From Butyrivibrio proteoclasticus B316 (GTDB taxonomy: Bacteria; Bacillota; Clostridia; Lachnospirales; Lachnospiraceae), in NCBI RefSeq assembly GCF_000145035.1, contig NC_014390.1, positions 62,001 to 126,000 of the forward strand: DNA of 64,000 bases. The letters run 5' to 3'. The notes below the pieces were generated by a model. That model made no database searches, had not been told where the DNA came from, and worked only from the letters and a program-made list of their open reading frames with translations. The position numbers and the translations under genes are program-made. Of the stretch, positions 35,366-42,818 are shown one piece after another; the stretch's first letter is position 1, and each line of letters starts with the position of its first letter.

Positions 35366-35559
35366 ATGGTTACACAAGACGTTGCAAGAGCTACCCTAAA
35401 AGAAAAGCTCGCCAGTAACCTGGTTATTCTGGATGAATTTGAAAATCCCAATCAATGGTGTTTTGGCTTGGTTTTGTAAACGATAATGATGAGATCGTAC
35501 CTCTCATGGGCAATAGCGTTATAAGAGTCAGTAAATCAACCGGGGAAATTGACAATTAA
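35366..35559 (+). pseudogene. frameshifted paralogue of the 2355 small protein
   Basis: Starts with AAAAGGA and ATG, reads ARATLKEKLASNLVILDEFENP then NQWCFGLVL and stops. One base change of frame at about 35470 recovers GFVNDNDEIVPLMGNSVIRV and then SKSTGEIDN, matching the tail of the intact 2355-2546 protein. So the gene is inactive or a sequencing slip is present. It sits 30 bp after hsdR. Confidence 0.75.
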
Positions 35560-35622
35560 GTAAAGACCTCATTGCTAGACGAATCTTTGCAATGAGATAA
35601 TCAAAGAAAAATTGATTTTTCA

Positions 35623-35655
35623 GGAAACCCAGATAATTACTGGGTTTCTTTTTTT
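35623..35655 (+). terminator. intrinsic terminator of the restriction island
   Basis: GAAACCCAG / CTGGGTTTC stem with a 7-nt loop and seven T residues. The 35656-35842 gap beyond it holds an AGTCATAC direct repeat (two copies near 35690-35710) and an A/T-rich promoter-like area. Confidence 0.85.
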
Positions 35656-35842
35656 GCCCATTTTTACGAATTAGGTATATCTTCAAGGAAAAGTCATACC
35701 ATAGTCATACTTAAAAGCAGACATTTGAGAATTGATTTTTTATTCTTAATTATAATTTTATACATCCGATATTAGAGTGTAATAATCGTTTTATATAATA
35801 TTACTTATCAAAATAGCGTAATAAATTTCAAAGGAGAAAACG

Positions 35843-37063
35843 ATGAAATACATTAGTAGAGTGTTGATAATATGTGTTTTGACGATGTTCCTTTATGGGT
35901 GTGGTGAAAAGAAAGATATAGAAGGTTTTAAATATGTGTCATTAAATGAAATAGTTTCTTCAACTTCTGCTGAGTATTCTTACAATAATAAAAAGATTTA
36001 TGTAGAAGGTTCGCTTTCTGGATTTGACATTATTACAGTTGAAGATATTCAGTATGTTGCTGCCAAAATCAAGGAAGGTGATAATAACTGGATTATTAGT
36101 CTTGGTCAGTTTGGAACTTGCAGTGACGAAAATTTATCACAGTATGTCGGCGAGAAGGTCAGATGTTTTGGAAAGTTTATCGGTAAAACTGATGATGGAT
36201 ATTTGATTGAACTTAATCAAGATGATAAATATATGATTCAGAAAGGTAGCAAAACTATTTGTGATAGCCAGTCTTTGAAACCATCAATAAAATATATTGA
36301 TGAATATTATGATAACAACGCACCTGATGTGAATTTAGAAAGTTATGACAGTAAGGTTGTGGGTGTTTATAGATGTGATGGTATGGTTGATGATAATAGT
36401 GGAGAAAGTATTACGCTTTATCAGGAAGATGGTGATTATTATTCAAAATCTACTGTTGAGTTTAAAAATGGTGATAGTTGTGTAATACCAATAAGCGATA
36501 TCAGTAAATTCAAAAACGGTGATGGCATCAGGATTTATTTTGTTATAGATAAGAACAAACAGCAAAATATTATTTACTATCGTAAAATTCCTTTATTCTG
36601 GGACGATGATCTTACAGCGGTAAAAGAAAAGAATGATAAAATTGAAAACGCATCATCCAGTCAGGTTTTTGAGAAAGAATATCCTTGGGGTGAGGACGGT
36701 AGTATAAAATATTATGTGTTATACAACGAAATAGAAAATAAATATCAGTATCGAATTGATGTGCTTGCAAAAGATATGGATGGATTAACTGCTGCTGCAA
36801 CGTGGTATATACTAAGATTTTCTGAAACAGATAGAGAACACAGCTTAACTATAAAAGTAAAAGGACGTAAAGAAAGCGTAATGCTTGTGGATGCAGGAAC
36901 TGTAAAAAATTTGCTTTGGACAGATTCGGCAGGTAATGTATTAACGGAACAGCCTAATTGGTTTAATCTATCAGAACCGTCAGAAGGTTCTGCGCTTGCA
37001 ATAGGTGATGTAATAGATATAGATTCAAAATTTGAAGAAGATTACGGCTATGATTTCAAATAA
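35843..37063 (+). CDS. lipoprotein with OB-like segment
   Basis: A 406-residue lipoprotein with lipobox FLYGC (Cys near 20). Residues about 35-130 (KKIYVEGSLSGFDIITVEDIQYVAAKI...VGEKVRCFGKFIG) look like an OB fold of the tRNA_anti-like type seen in many exported proteins; a second partial unit follows. The rest is Asp/Ser/Tyr-rich. Strong AAAGGAGAAAA before the ATG. Terminator follows the stop. Outer-membrane-face location is sure; role unknown. Confidence 0.75.
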   Translation: MKYISRVLIICVLTMFLYGCGEKKDIEGFKYVSLNEIVSSTSAEYSYNNKKIYVEGSLSGFDIITVEDIQYVAAKIKEGDNNWIISLGQFGTCSDENLSQYVGEKVRCFGKFIGKTDDGYLIELNQDDKYMIQKGSKTICDSQSLKPSIKYIDEYYDNNAPDVNLESYDSKVVGVYRCDGMVDDNSGESITLYQEDGDYYSKSTVEFKNGDSCVIPISDISKFKNGDGIRIYFVIDKNKQQNIIYYRKIPLFWDDDLTAVKEKNDKIENASSSQVFEKEYPWGEDGSIKYYVLYNEIENKYQYRIDVLAKDMDGLTAAATWYILRFSETDREHSLTIKVKGRKESVMLVDAGTVKNLLWTDSAGNVLTEQPNWFNLSEPSEGSALAIGDVIDIDSKFEEDYGYDFK

Positions 37064-37065
37064 GC

Positions 37066-37093
37066 AAAAGGCGCTGAGTTTTTCAGCGCCTTT
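37066..37093 (+). terminator. intrinsic terminator after the 35843 lipoprotein
   Basis: AAAGGCGCTGA / TCAGCGCCTTT perfect stem and loop. Confidence 0.85.
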
Positions 37094-37133
37094 ACTATAT
37101 TTAATTAAAAGATATGCTGATTGTATAGTCAAT

Positions 37134-37161
37134 AAAAAGGAGCAACCGCTCTGATTGCTCC
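37134..37161 (-). terminator. intrinsic terminator for the PASTA lipoprotein
   Basis: GGAGCAA / TTGCTCC stem, followed by T residues on the minus strand (37134-37138). Confidence 0.7.
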
Positions 37162-37262
37162 CCTTGTAAATCTAAATCATAGAAGATCCTATTTACAGAA
37201 AAATTTCAAACTCTCTTTTTGAATATCATCAGGATGCACCGCAATTGTAAAGGCGTTGCATC

Positions 37263-39359
37263 TCAGTCAGTGATTATAGTTTTCGTGTCTTTTATCTTTA
37301 AAGCAGATTTCAAACTTGTAGCATAATAATCAAACTGTGTACTATCAGAAGCATCAATTTGATATTTTAAATGATCAGGCTGATTTTTCCATGCGAAACA
37401 GTATCCGGATTCCCATGAATCCGCACCGTCATAGTAAGTAACTATTAGCACCGAATTAAGGTCTCCAGATTTAATATATCCTTTTGTGCATGTTATATCA
37501 CCATTTCCATCCATGAAATCATATACTGCTCCTTCATCAAAATCGATGATTATATATAAATCATAGTTTTTTCCGTTTCTCCTATACGCATATACTCCTG
37601 AGTTTCCGTTTTTATATGTAGATTTATCATTGGTGGTGTAGAATAAACCTTTATCATCTGAAGACTTTTCAGCAGATGAATTATTAGTGGATGTTGTTTT
37701 GTCTTCAGATTTCGGTTTGTTATCGGAACTGCTAGTGCTTGTACTAGTTACATTAGAAGTTACTGTTAATGTTATTTTTCCGTTGGCATTTACAGGGCTT
37801 CCTGCTTCAATGCTCTGCTTTATTACTTTCCATTTGCTGTTATCCCAGATTATAGAACCATCATCAGCAATGGCTTCTACACTAGAAAAGCCCTTATCTG
37901 TCATTGTTTTAAAGGCTACATCTAGATTCTTGGAAATTAGATCAGGCATTTCAATATTTCCAGTATAAATAAAAGATAGCTTTATAAATTCATCTTCATA
38001 GCTGGCTTGCTTAACAATCCATTTCTGCTGCTCTACGCTACTCATGTTAGAAACCTTATTGTCCATATATGCATTTTGCAGATAGTCTACAAATCGAATT
38101 GTGTTATTCATTTCCTCAGAACGATTTATAGCGTCAGGAATTGTTAGTTTGAGGTAATATTTGGAAAGGTAATCAGTTTTCTTCATGCAGCTTAATGTTA
38201 TTGGCGTATTTTTGTCTTTTACCTCACCTGCATTAACAGATTGAGAAATAACTACCCAATTACTTCTACTCCATATTTCTCCACTAGGTTCTTCGGACAG
38301 ATTAATAAAGCCAATAGATCCGAGTGTGCTCAATGCTTTATCAAGAGGCATTCCAGTAACATTTACAATTTCGAAAGAAGTGTTATCTATAGTATCTTTT
38401 ACAATGAAATCGTTAAGCTCAATATCATTGTTGTTTGAATGCAGTCTTCCAATGAGAGTAGAGTCTGTTGATATATTGAGATTCTTAGATGATTTAACGT
38501 CATGGTTTGTGTTTTTGTAGAAAATGACTTCATGATTACCTTCTTTTACCTTGGTGAGATAGGTAAAACTTTTACCATGAGGAATAGTATCTATCATGTT
38601 TCCATCTAGATATACATCAATATCGTATGTGGCCAGAAAAAGATTCTGATCAAATGAAAGATCAAAATATAGCTGGTGGAATACTTTTTTGCAGGTAAGT
38701 TCGATCCTTGCAGCCTTATCGATGAGGTCTCCTGGCTTGATGTTTTGTGATTCTATTTCCCAATCAGATGTATCTAAAATATTAGAGTCATTATTTGAAT
38801 TGTAAATAATATTAACAAAGTGTAGTGAATCTAATTTGTTAAGCGCATCTATGAGAGAAAGTCCAACCACATCAGGGTACGAAATAGCGGAATCTGCTAT
38901 AGTGTCCTTGATTTCAATTGGGCTTATAATTAAGTCTTCCTGATAGTCGATTGAAAAACAAATGCTAGATTCCTTTGTTAAATCAAAAGAATATTCGTTT
39001 CCAGATAGTTGATTATCATCATAAAAGAATGATAGGGAGTGTGTGCCTTCTTCGACATCAGATAATTCTGTATAATACTCTGATGTTGTAAATGAATGGT
39101 ATTCATTCCCATCTAAAAAGATCTTTATATCATGTTCGGAGTAAATATCTTCCGGAATATTTACAGAAACATCAAAATAAAGCTTATGAGTAGGTATAGC
39201 AGTTGCTTCTACAACACTTTCCTCAGCTATAGTATTTTCCTCAGAGGCACCTTCTGACGTGATGTTATTTTCTGGTACGCTAGCGCATGCGCAAATTGTA
39301 ATCGAAATAAGATATACAAAAAGAAGTGATTTTACTCTTTTTATCAATTTAGAAGTCAT
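37263..39359 (-). CDS. PASTA-repeat lipoprotein with PEGA-like domains
   Basis: About 698-residue lipoprotein. Start at 39359 (MTSKLIKRVKSL) with AAAGGA upstream; the longer frame from 39398 has no such site. Lipobox TICAC. Two PEGA-like beta domains (HKLYFDVSVNIPEDIYSEHDIKIFLDGN and a second near 240) alternate with three PASTA repeats: PDVVGLSLIDALNKLDSL, VTGMPLDKALSTLGSIGF and MPDLISKNLDVAFKTMTDKGF. A Ser/Lys/Thr linker leads to a final soluble domain. PASTA repeats bind peptidoglycan fragments in known proteins, so a cell-wall sensor or anchor role is plausible. No kinase domain is attached. Confidence 0.82.
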   Translation of the reverse strand: MTSKLIKRVKSLLFVYLISITICACASVPENNITSEGASEENTIAEESVVEATAIPTHKLYFDVSVNIPEDIYSEHDIKIFLDGNEYHSFTTSEYYTELSDVEEGTHSLSFFYDDNQLSGNEYSFDLTKESSICFSIDYQEDLIISPIEIKDTIADSAISYPDVVGLSLIDALNKLDSLHFVNIIYNSNNDSNILDTSDWEIESQNIKPGDLIDKAARIELTCKKVFHQLYFDLSFDQNLFLATYDIDVYLDGNMIDTIPHGKSFTYLTKVKEGNHEVIFYKNTNHDVKSSKNLNISTDSTLIGRLHSNNNDIELNDFIVKDTIDNTSFEIVNVTGMPLDKALSTLGSIGFINLSEEPSGEIWSRSNWVVISQSVNAGEVKDKNTPITLSCMKKTDYLSKYYLKLTIPDAINRSEEMNNTIRFVDYLQNAYMDNKVSNMSSVEQQKWIVKQASYEDEFIKLSFIYTGNIEMPDLISKNLDVAFKTMTDKGFSSVEAIADDGSIIWDNSKWKVIKQSIEAGSPVNANGKITLTVTSNVTSTSTSSSDNKPKSEDKTTSTNNSSAEKSSDDKGLFYTTNDKSTYKNGNSGVYAYRRNGKNYDLYIIIDFDEGAVYDFMDGNGDITCTKGYIKSGDLNSVLIVTYYDGADSWESGYCFAWKNQPDHLKYQIDASDSTQFDYYATSLKSALKIKDTKTIITD

Positions 39360-39504
39360 AATAATCAATCCTTTCTTAGCATAAATCTTAATACGCAAAC
39401 CACACTTTTATTCTATATGATATTTAGTTATGCCATTATTAAAAAACCATAAATTAAGCTATGTTATAACATTTCTTTGATATAATCAAAAAGAGGTGAA
39501 AACT

Positions 39505-39846
39505 ATGGAAATGACAACAAATAAATGCCCAAATTGCGGTGCTGTACTGCATTTTGAAGGAAATGGTGATACTTGTTTTTGCTCGCATTGCGGAACTCAA
39601 GTATTTAGAGATAGTAATAACAAAACTATAACGATAAGAACAATAGACGATGCAAGAATACGTGAAGCCGAGCTAAAAGATCGTCAGCAAAAGAGAGCTA
39701 TAATATTTTCTTTGATAGCAATTACTATCATGATAGCGATATTGATTCTTATGTTCATGTTTACAAAAATAGCATGGAATGAACTTTTGAAGCTTTCTGG
39801 TTTGGAAATTATCTTTACAGAGGTTTTCAGTAGTAGCGGCCTTTAA
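39505..39846 (+). CDS. zinc-ribbon membrane protein
   Basis: A 113-residue protein. The N-terminus is a four-cysteine zinc ribbon (CPNCGAVLHFEGNGDTCFCSHCGTQV), followed by a helical linker and one transmembrane helix (IIFSLIAITIMIAILILMFMF). ATG at 39505 chosen; AAGAGGTG precedes it and an upstream GTG overlaps that site. Common architecture of small Firmicutes membrane proteins of unknown role. Confidence 0.7.
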   Translation: MEMTTNKCPNCGAVLHFEGNGDTCFCSHCGTQVFRDSNNKTITIRTIDDARIREAELKDRQQKRAIIFSLIAITIMIAILILMFMFTKIAWNELLKLSGLEIIFTEVFSSSGL

Positions 39847-39860
39847 TGTAGTTGTATGTA

Positions 39861-39908
39861 AATAAAGCGTGTAAGTTAAGTATACACTTACTTACACACT
39901 TTATTTTT
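39861..39908 (+). terminator. intrinsic terminator after the zinc-ribbon gene
   Basis: AATAAAGCGTGTAAGT pairs with ACTTACACACTTTATT (one mismatch), followed by TTT. Confidence 0.75.
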
Positions 39909-39986
39909 AATAGTCATTAAAGGGAACTTTGGAGAGTTCATCTATTCCGTCTGGTATGAACATAAAACCAGTGTCGTTTGTGCAAG

Positions 39987-40105
39987 TCATAAATCAAAGT
40001 AATCACTGTCAATTTTTTTTATTGTTACTGCTCTTTCGTCAGATACTCCGATATTATATTCAATCATAAGCTCAGTTAGTTTTTTTCCATCAATCAGTAA
40101 AATTT
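39987..40105 (-). pseudogene. C-terminal remnant of an Mrr restriction protein
   Basis: Directly after the recombinase stop codon, the minus strand reads EILLIDGKKLTELMIEYNIG and then VSDERAVTIKKIDSDYFDL before a stop. LIDG..L..LMI.YN.GV......Y.(I/L)K.ID.DYF is the characteristic end of Mrr family proteins. The catalytic domain is absent. A 27-codon frame on the same strand (39907-39990) overlaps its stop but has no support as a gene. Confidence 0.65.
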
Positions 40106-40106
40106 C

Positions 40107-41246
40107 TCATACTTCATCCTCCAAAACCTTCAATTCTTGAACTTTCATCTTGGCCTTAGCATCCTCTTTTACGTAGTACTGGGCTGTAATCTCGATTCCG
40201 CTGTGATTCATTACGGTAGAAGTAGCAGAGATATCCTTCCATTTCCTGTAGTATCTGGTCCCAAAGGTTGCTCTAAGGGTGTGAGGATGTACATTATTGT
40301 CGGTTCCGAGCGCCTTATCAGCGTATTCTTTTACCATGAGTTCAATAGCTCTTGGAGTCATTCTGCGATGGAGAGAGCTTAAGAAGAGGGCATCATAGTT
40401 CTCTTCATTTGCTCCGATTTGGTCTCTTGCGATATTAATGTAATCAAGAAGGATTCCCATAACTTCATCTGAAAGATATACTTCATCCGTAGTTTCTTTA
40501 GAATCTCCGTCACCTTTCCTATATACGTTAATGTAACTTAGCTGGTAGGAGATATTAGCGCAGTTTATGGCACACAACTCTGATACACGAAGTCCTGTGC
40601 CAAGGATCATGTAAACAATGGCCTTGTCTCTTAGCGCCAAATATGGCCTTAATTTATCTTTTTTAGTCTGTTCGTCTTTAGGTGCTGTCTCAAGATATTC
40701 CCTGGCTTCGTCATACTTTTTATCAATCTCAGCTAAAAAGAGCCTACATTGCTCATCCTCTAAAATGGCGATATCACCGCGTTTTTTGTTTTTTACTGTA
40801 GGAAGTTCCGCCTTTTCTGTTGGATTGCATGCAATATAATCCCTGACATAAAGAAAATGATATAAGGATCTGATGGCCATCATTTTTCTTTTCTTGGAGG
40901 CATTTGTGTTGGTCTTTATTTTTTCGGTTTCATCTTTTTTATCAAATTTGTAATTTGAAAGCCAATCCATATACTGATCCCAGTCAAAACCATTGAGTTT
41001 TTCAAGGATATCCGTTGTAACATCTTTAGGTGCCTTAACCATTGGATTTACGCTAACAAGATATCTGAAGAAATTGGTGATATCGGTCAGATATTCCACG
41101 CGGGTCTTTATTGAATTCTTTTTCCTGGCATACAACTCATAGTCGCTACAATACTGAGGTAGTTCTGCCAAAAGGTCATGTATTTTCCTATTGTATTGTT
41201 CAGCCATTTTGTCTCTATATTCGATAGTCTTGTAGTTAATCATCAT
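40107..41246 (-). CDS. tyrosine recombinase / integrase
   Basis: A 379-residue site-specific recombinase. The N-terminal SAM-like core-binding domain covers about 25-150 (RVEYLTDITNFFRYLVSVNP). The catalytic domain has GTGLRVSELCAI (Arg I), HPHTLRATFGT (HxxR) and MNHSGIEITAQYYV (His and Tyr nucleophile). It can integrate, excise or resolve circular DNA; candidates are integration of the adjacent island or multimer resolution. Flanked on both sides by gene remnants, which fits past recombination here. ATG at 41246 has AAGAGG upstream. Confidence 0.93.
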   Translation of the reverse strand: MMINYKTIEYRDKMAEQYNRKIHDLLAELPQYCSDYELYARKKNSIKTRVEYLTDITNFFRYLVSVNPMVKAPKDVTTDILEKLNGFDWDQYMDWLSNYKFDKKDETEKIKTNTNASKKRKMMAIRSLYHFLYVRDYIACNPTEKAELPTVKNKKRGDIAILEDEQCRLFLAEIDKKYDEAREYLETAPKDEQTKKDKLRPYLALRDKAIVYMILGTGLRVSELCAINCANISYQLSYINVYRKGDGDSKETTDEVYLSDEVMGILLDYINIARDQIGANEENYDALFLSSLHRRMTPRAIELMVKEYADKALGTDNNVHPHTLRATFGTRYYRKWKDISATSTVMNHSGIEITAQYYVKEDAKAKMKVQELKVLEDEV

Positions 41247-41348
41247 GATGAAGATACCTCTTGATAAAAGAAAAATATAGTTTGTTTGATTATATTATAC
41301 CATAAACTTTCGTTTAACATAAGTTAGGCGAAGTATCTTGCGTCAAAA

Positions 41349-41444
41349 CTAAAACCACTTGACCTCATATTCTAATTCAGTCTTGCAATCCTTATCCTTT
41401 TCTAACCACACTTATGCTGCTTTTTCATAATCCATTTCCCACAT
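41349..41444 (-). pseudogene. N-terminal remnant resembling pyridoxamine 5'-phosphate oxidase-like proteins
   Basis: Starts at an ATG overlapping the upstream stop (TAATG) and reads MWEMDYEKAA, stop, then in frame VWLEKDKDCKTELEYEVKWF. The MDYEKAA..W.EKD start recalls PNPOx-like flavoproteins. Only about 30 codons remain. Weak but adjacent to the recombinase. Confidence 0.35.
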
Positions 41445-41791
41445 TACTTTTGTTCCTCCAGATACCTAACCTTCTTTACATGAGCCAAAGCATACTCAAT
41501 CTCACTTCTGGTACTGTCACCGATATAGCCTCCGACATTGATAACAAAGATCTCGTCAGACATATCAATCTTGCGCTTATGGATATCGTCCAGCATTTCC
41601 TTGGTCTTGGTAAGAGTACCTTCATCCATATTTTCCCAGACTTCGGAATCCCCTGAATGGCCAAACAATCCAACACTGATTACTATATTGCCTTCCAGCG
41701 TCAGCTTCTTCTGGGCTTCCATAAACTGATTTTTAAAACGTGTGCTCCCACACAGCGTAATTACCGGATATTTCCCCTGCATTCCCAACAA
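41444..41791 (-). CDS. nucleoside 2-deoxyribosyltransferase-like protein
   Basis: A 115-residue Rossmann-like protein: VITLCGSTRFKNQFMEAQKKLTLEGNIVISVGLFGHSGDSEVW, ... IDMSDEIFVINVGGYIGDSTRSEIEYALAHVKKVRYL. The GSTRF start, SDEIFVIN strand and GDSTR.EI.YA helix match the deoxyribosyltransferase-like family (PF05014/DUF4406-like) that handles nucleosides or nucleotide ligands. Complete length for that family. It ends 4 bp into the PNPOx-like remnant. Substrate unclear. Confidence 0.8.
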   Translation of the reverse strand: MLGMQGKYPVITLCGSTRFKNQFMEAQKKLTLEGNIVISVGLFGHSGDSEVWENMDEGTLTKTKEMLDDIHKRKIDMSDEIFVINVGGYIGDSTRSEIEYALAHVKKVRYLEEQK

Positions 41792-41800
41792 ACCTCTTAA

Positions 41801-42229
41801 TCACCAATACCTATTCCTTCGTTCTTCCTCTTCAATAAGCGCCTCAAGATATAGCTGCTGCAGTTCAGCCTTGCTTAAACTGTAAACATACTCTCTAAGC
41901 TCCTCATAGTGGCGCTGTTCTTCCTCTTCTTCCTCTTTTTCCCATTCCTCAACCTGCTTAAGGAAGTCTTCTGCCGCCTTTGGCTCCGCAGTGAAATAAA
42001 GAGCTATCATGTGCTTACAGATAACTCTCCTACCCTCAGCAAAAGGACATGTACACATAGATCTCCTCGGATGCTCCTTGTCTATGTGAACATGATAAAG
42101 CTGCTCACCCCGAACAGTTCCATCGTATGTATACGGACCTGTCTTCTCTACAGATTTCGTTTTCTTGGCATTGTAATAATCCATTCCACGCCATACTGAA
42201 TTTCCACTGGCAAGTTCAATCAGCCCCAT
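41801..42229 (-). CDS. SWIM zinc-finger protein
   Basis: A 142-residue protein with a SWIM zinc motif CTCPFAEGRRVICKH (CxCx8CxH) near 58-72, followed by a very acidic Glu-rich helix (EEWEKEEEEEEQRHYEELREYVYSL). SWIM domains bind DNA or protein partners. Located between tRNA-Ala and the deoxyribosyltransferase-like gene, 9 bp apart from the latter, so the two may be co-transcribed. Full-length for small SWIM proteins. Confidence 0.8.
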   Translation of the reverse strand: MGLIELASGNSVWRGMDYYNAKKTKSVEKTGPYTYDGTVRGEQLYHVHIDKEHPRRSMCTCPFAEGRRVICKHMIALYFTAEPKAAEDFLKQVEEWEKEEEEEEQRHYEELREYVYSLSKAELQQLYLEALIEEEERRNRYW

Positions 42230-42258
42230 ACAACACTCCCCTTATATATTCTTATTCA

Positions 42259-42331
42259 TGGAGCATACGAGGCTCGAACTCGTGACCTCTTCCATGCCAT
42301 GGAAGCGCGCTCCCAGCTGCGCCAATGCCCC
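42259..42331 (-). tRNA. tRNA-Ala (anticodon GGC)
   Basis: 73 nt from GGGGCAT to discriminator A, no encoded CCA. Acceptor arms GGGGCAT / ATGCTCC pair with the G3:U70 wobble that specifies alanine. D stem GCGC/GCGC, anticodon stem CTTCC/GGAAG with loop ATGGCAT (anticodon GGC), T stem ACGAG/CTCGT with TTCGAGC loop. A full cloverleaf, so probably functional. Unusual on a replicon with no rRNA in sight. Confidence 0.95.
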
Positions 42332-42362
42332 TAATTTCCAACTTACTCTATTATATGCAAAA

Positions 42363-42397
42363 AAGCACTTCCATGCTATATGAGCCATGAAAGTGCA
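42363..42397 (-). terminator. minus-strand hairpin terminator upstream of tRNA-Ala
   Basis: On the minus strand GCACTTTCATG pairs with CATGGAAGTGC and is followed by TTTTTT. No protein gene ends here, so it may end a small RNA from the structured region on its right, or isolate the tRNA. Confidence 0.6.
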
Positions 42398-42436
42398 TCT
42401 ATGTTAAATCCCCTTTTATAAGCGGGTTGATGTTGG

Positions 42437-42535
42437 GAGGAAGGCCATCAACAATTTGGGATGACCTTTGTGTGTTATGAAAGTTTCTATGAAAAAGTGT
42501 TGTGTGTGGTTCAAGAAGTGCTGTGTTCTTCTTGA
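42437..42535. other. structured intergenic segment, possible small RNA
   Basis: Several hairpins with no coding frame: AAGGCCATCAA / TTGGGATGACCTT (42453-42480 region), competing GTTGATG / CATCAAC pairings just before it, and perfect TCAAGAAG / CTTCTTGA with a 9-nt loop (42511-42535). Terminators lie on both sides (42363 minus, 42651 plus). I cannot decide the strand. The rest of the 42332-42818 gap shows no gene. Confidence 0.35.
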
Positions 42536-42650
42536 TGTACTCATAATACAATTCGAAGCTTAAACGAGCCTTAATCACAACATTCTTTCAAGGACAGAAA
42601 TGATAATATGAAGGTGTTACTATTCACAGATTAAATGAGAATACAGAATG

Positions 42651-42679
42651 AAGCTCACATTAGTGGGCTTTATTTTTAT
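42651..42679 (+). terminator. plus-strand terminator without an upstream gene
   Basis: AAGCTCAC / GTGGGCTT stem, ATTA loop, then TATTTTTA. It suggests a plus-strand transcript from the preceding structured segment. Confidence 0.5.
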
Positions 42680-42818
42680 GTATGAAAAGATTAGAATTAT
42701 CGTATTAAACAAATCGGCAGTTTATTATGGAGAAGGTTGCTTCTGCATCTATGGTATTTGGGGAAGTATAAATCAGAATACAGAGGATGCTGTATTTAAA
42801 CGTTAGGGGTGGAATAAG

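Noticed and set aside
39907..39990. 27-codon minus-strand ORF overlapping the Mrr remnant
   Set aside because: Formed by a chance ATGA overlap; no binding site or family.
42437..42535. Riboswitch call for the structured segment
   Set aside because: No conserved aptamer core that I recognise and the next gene is about 280 bp away behind a terminator.
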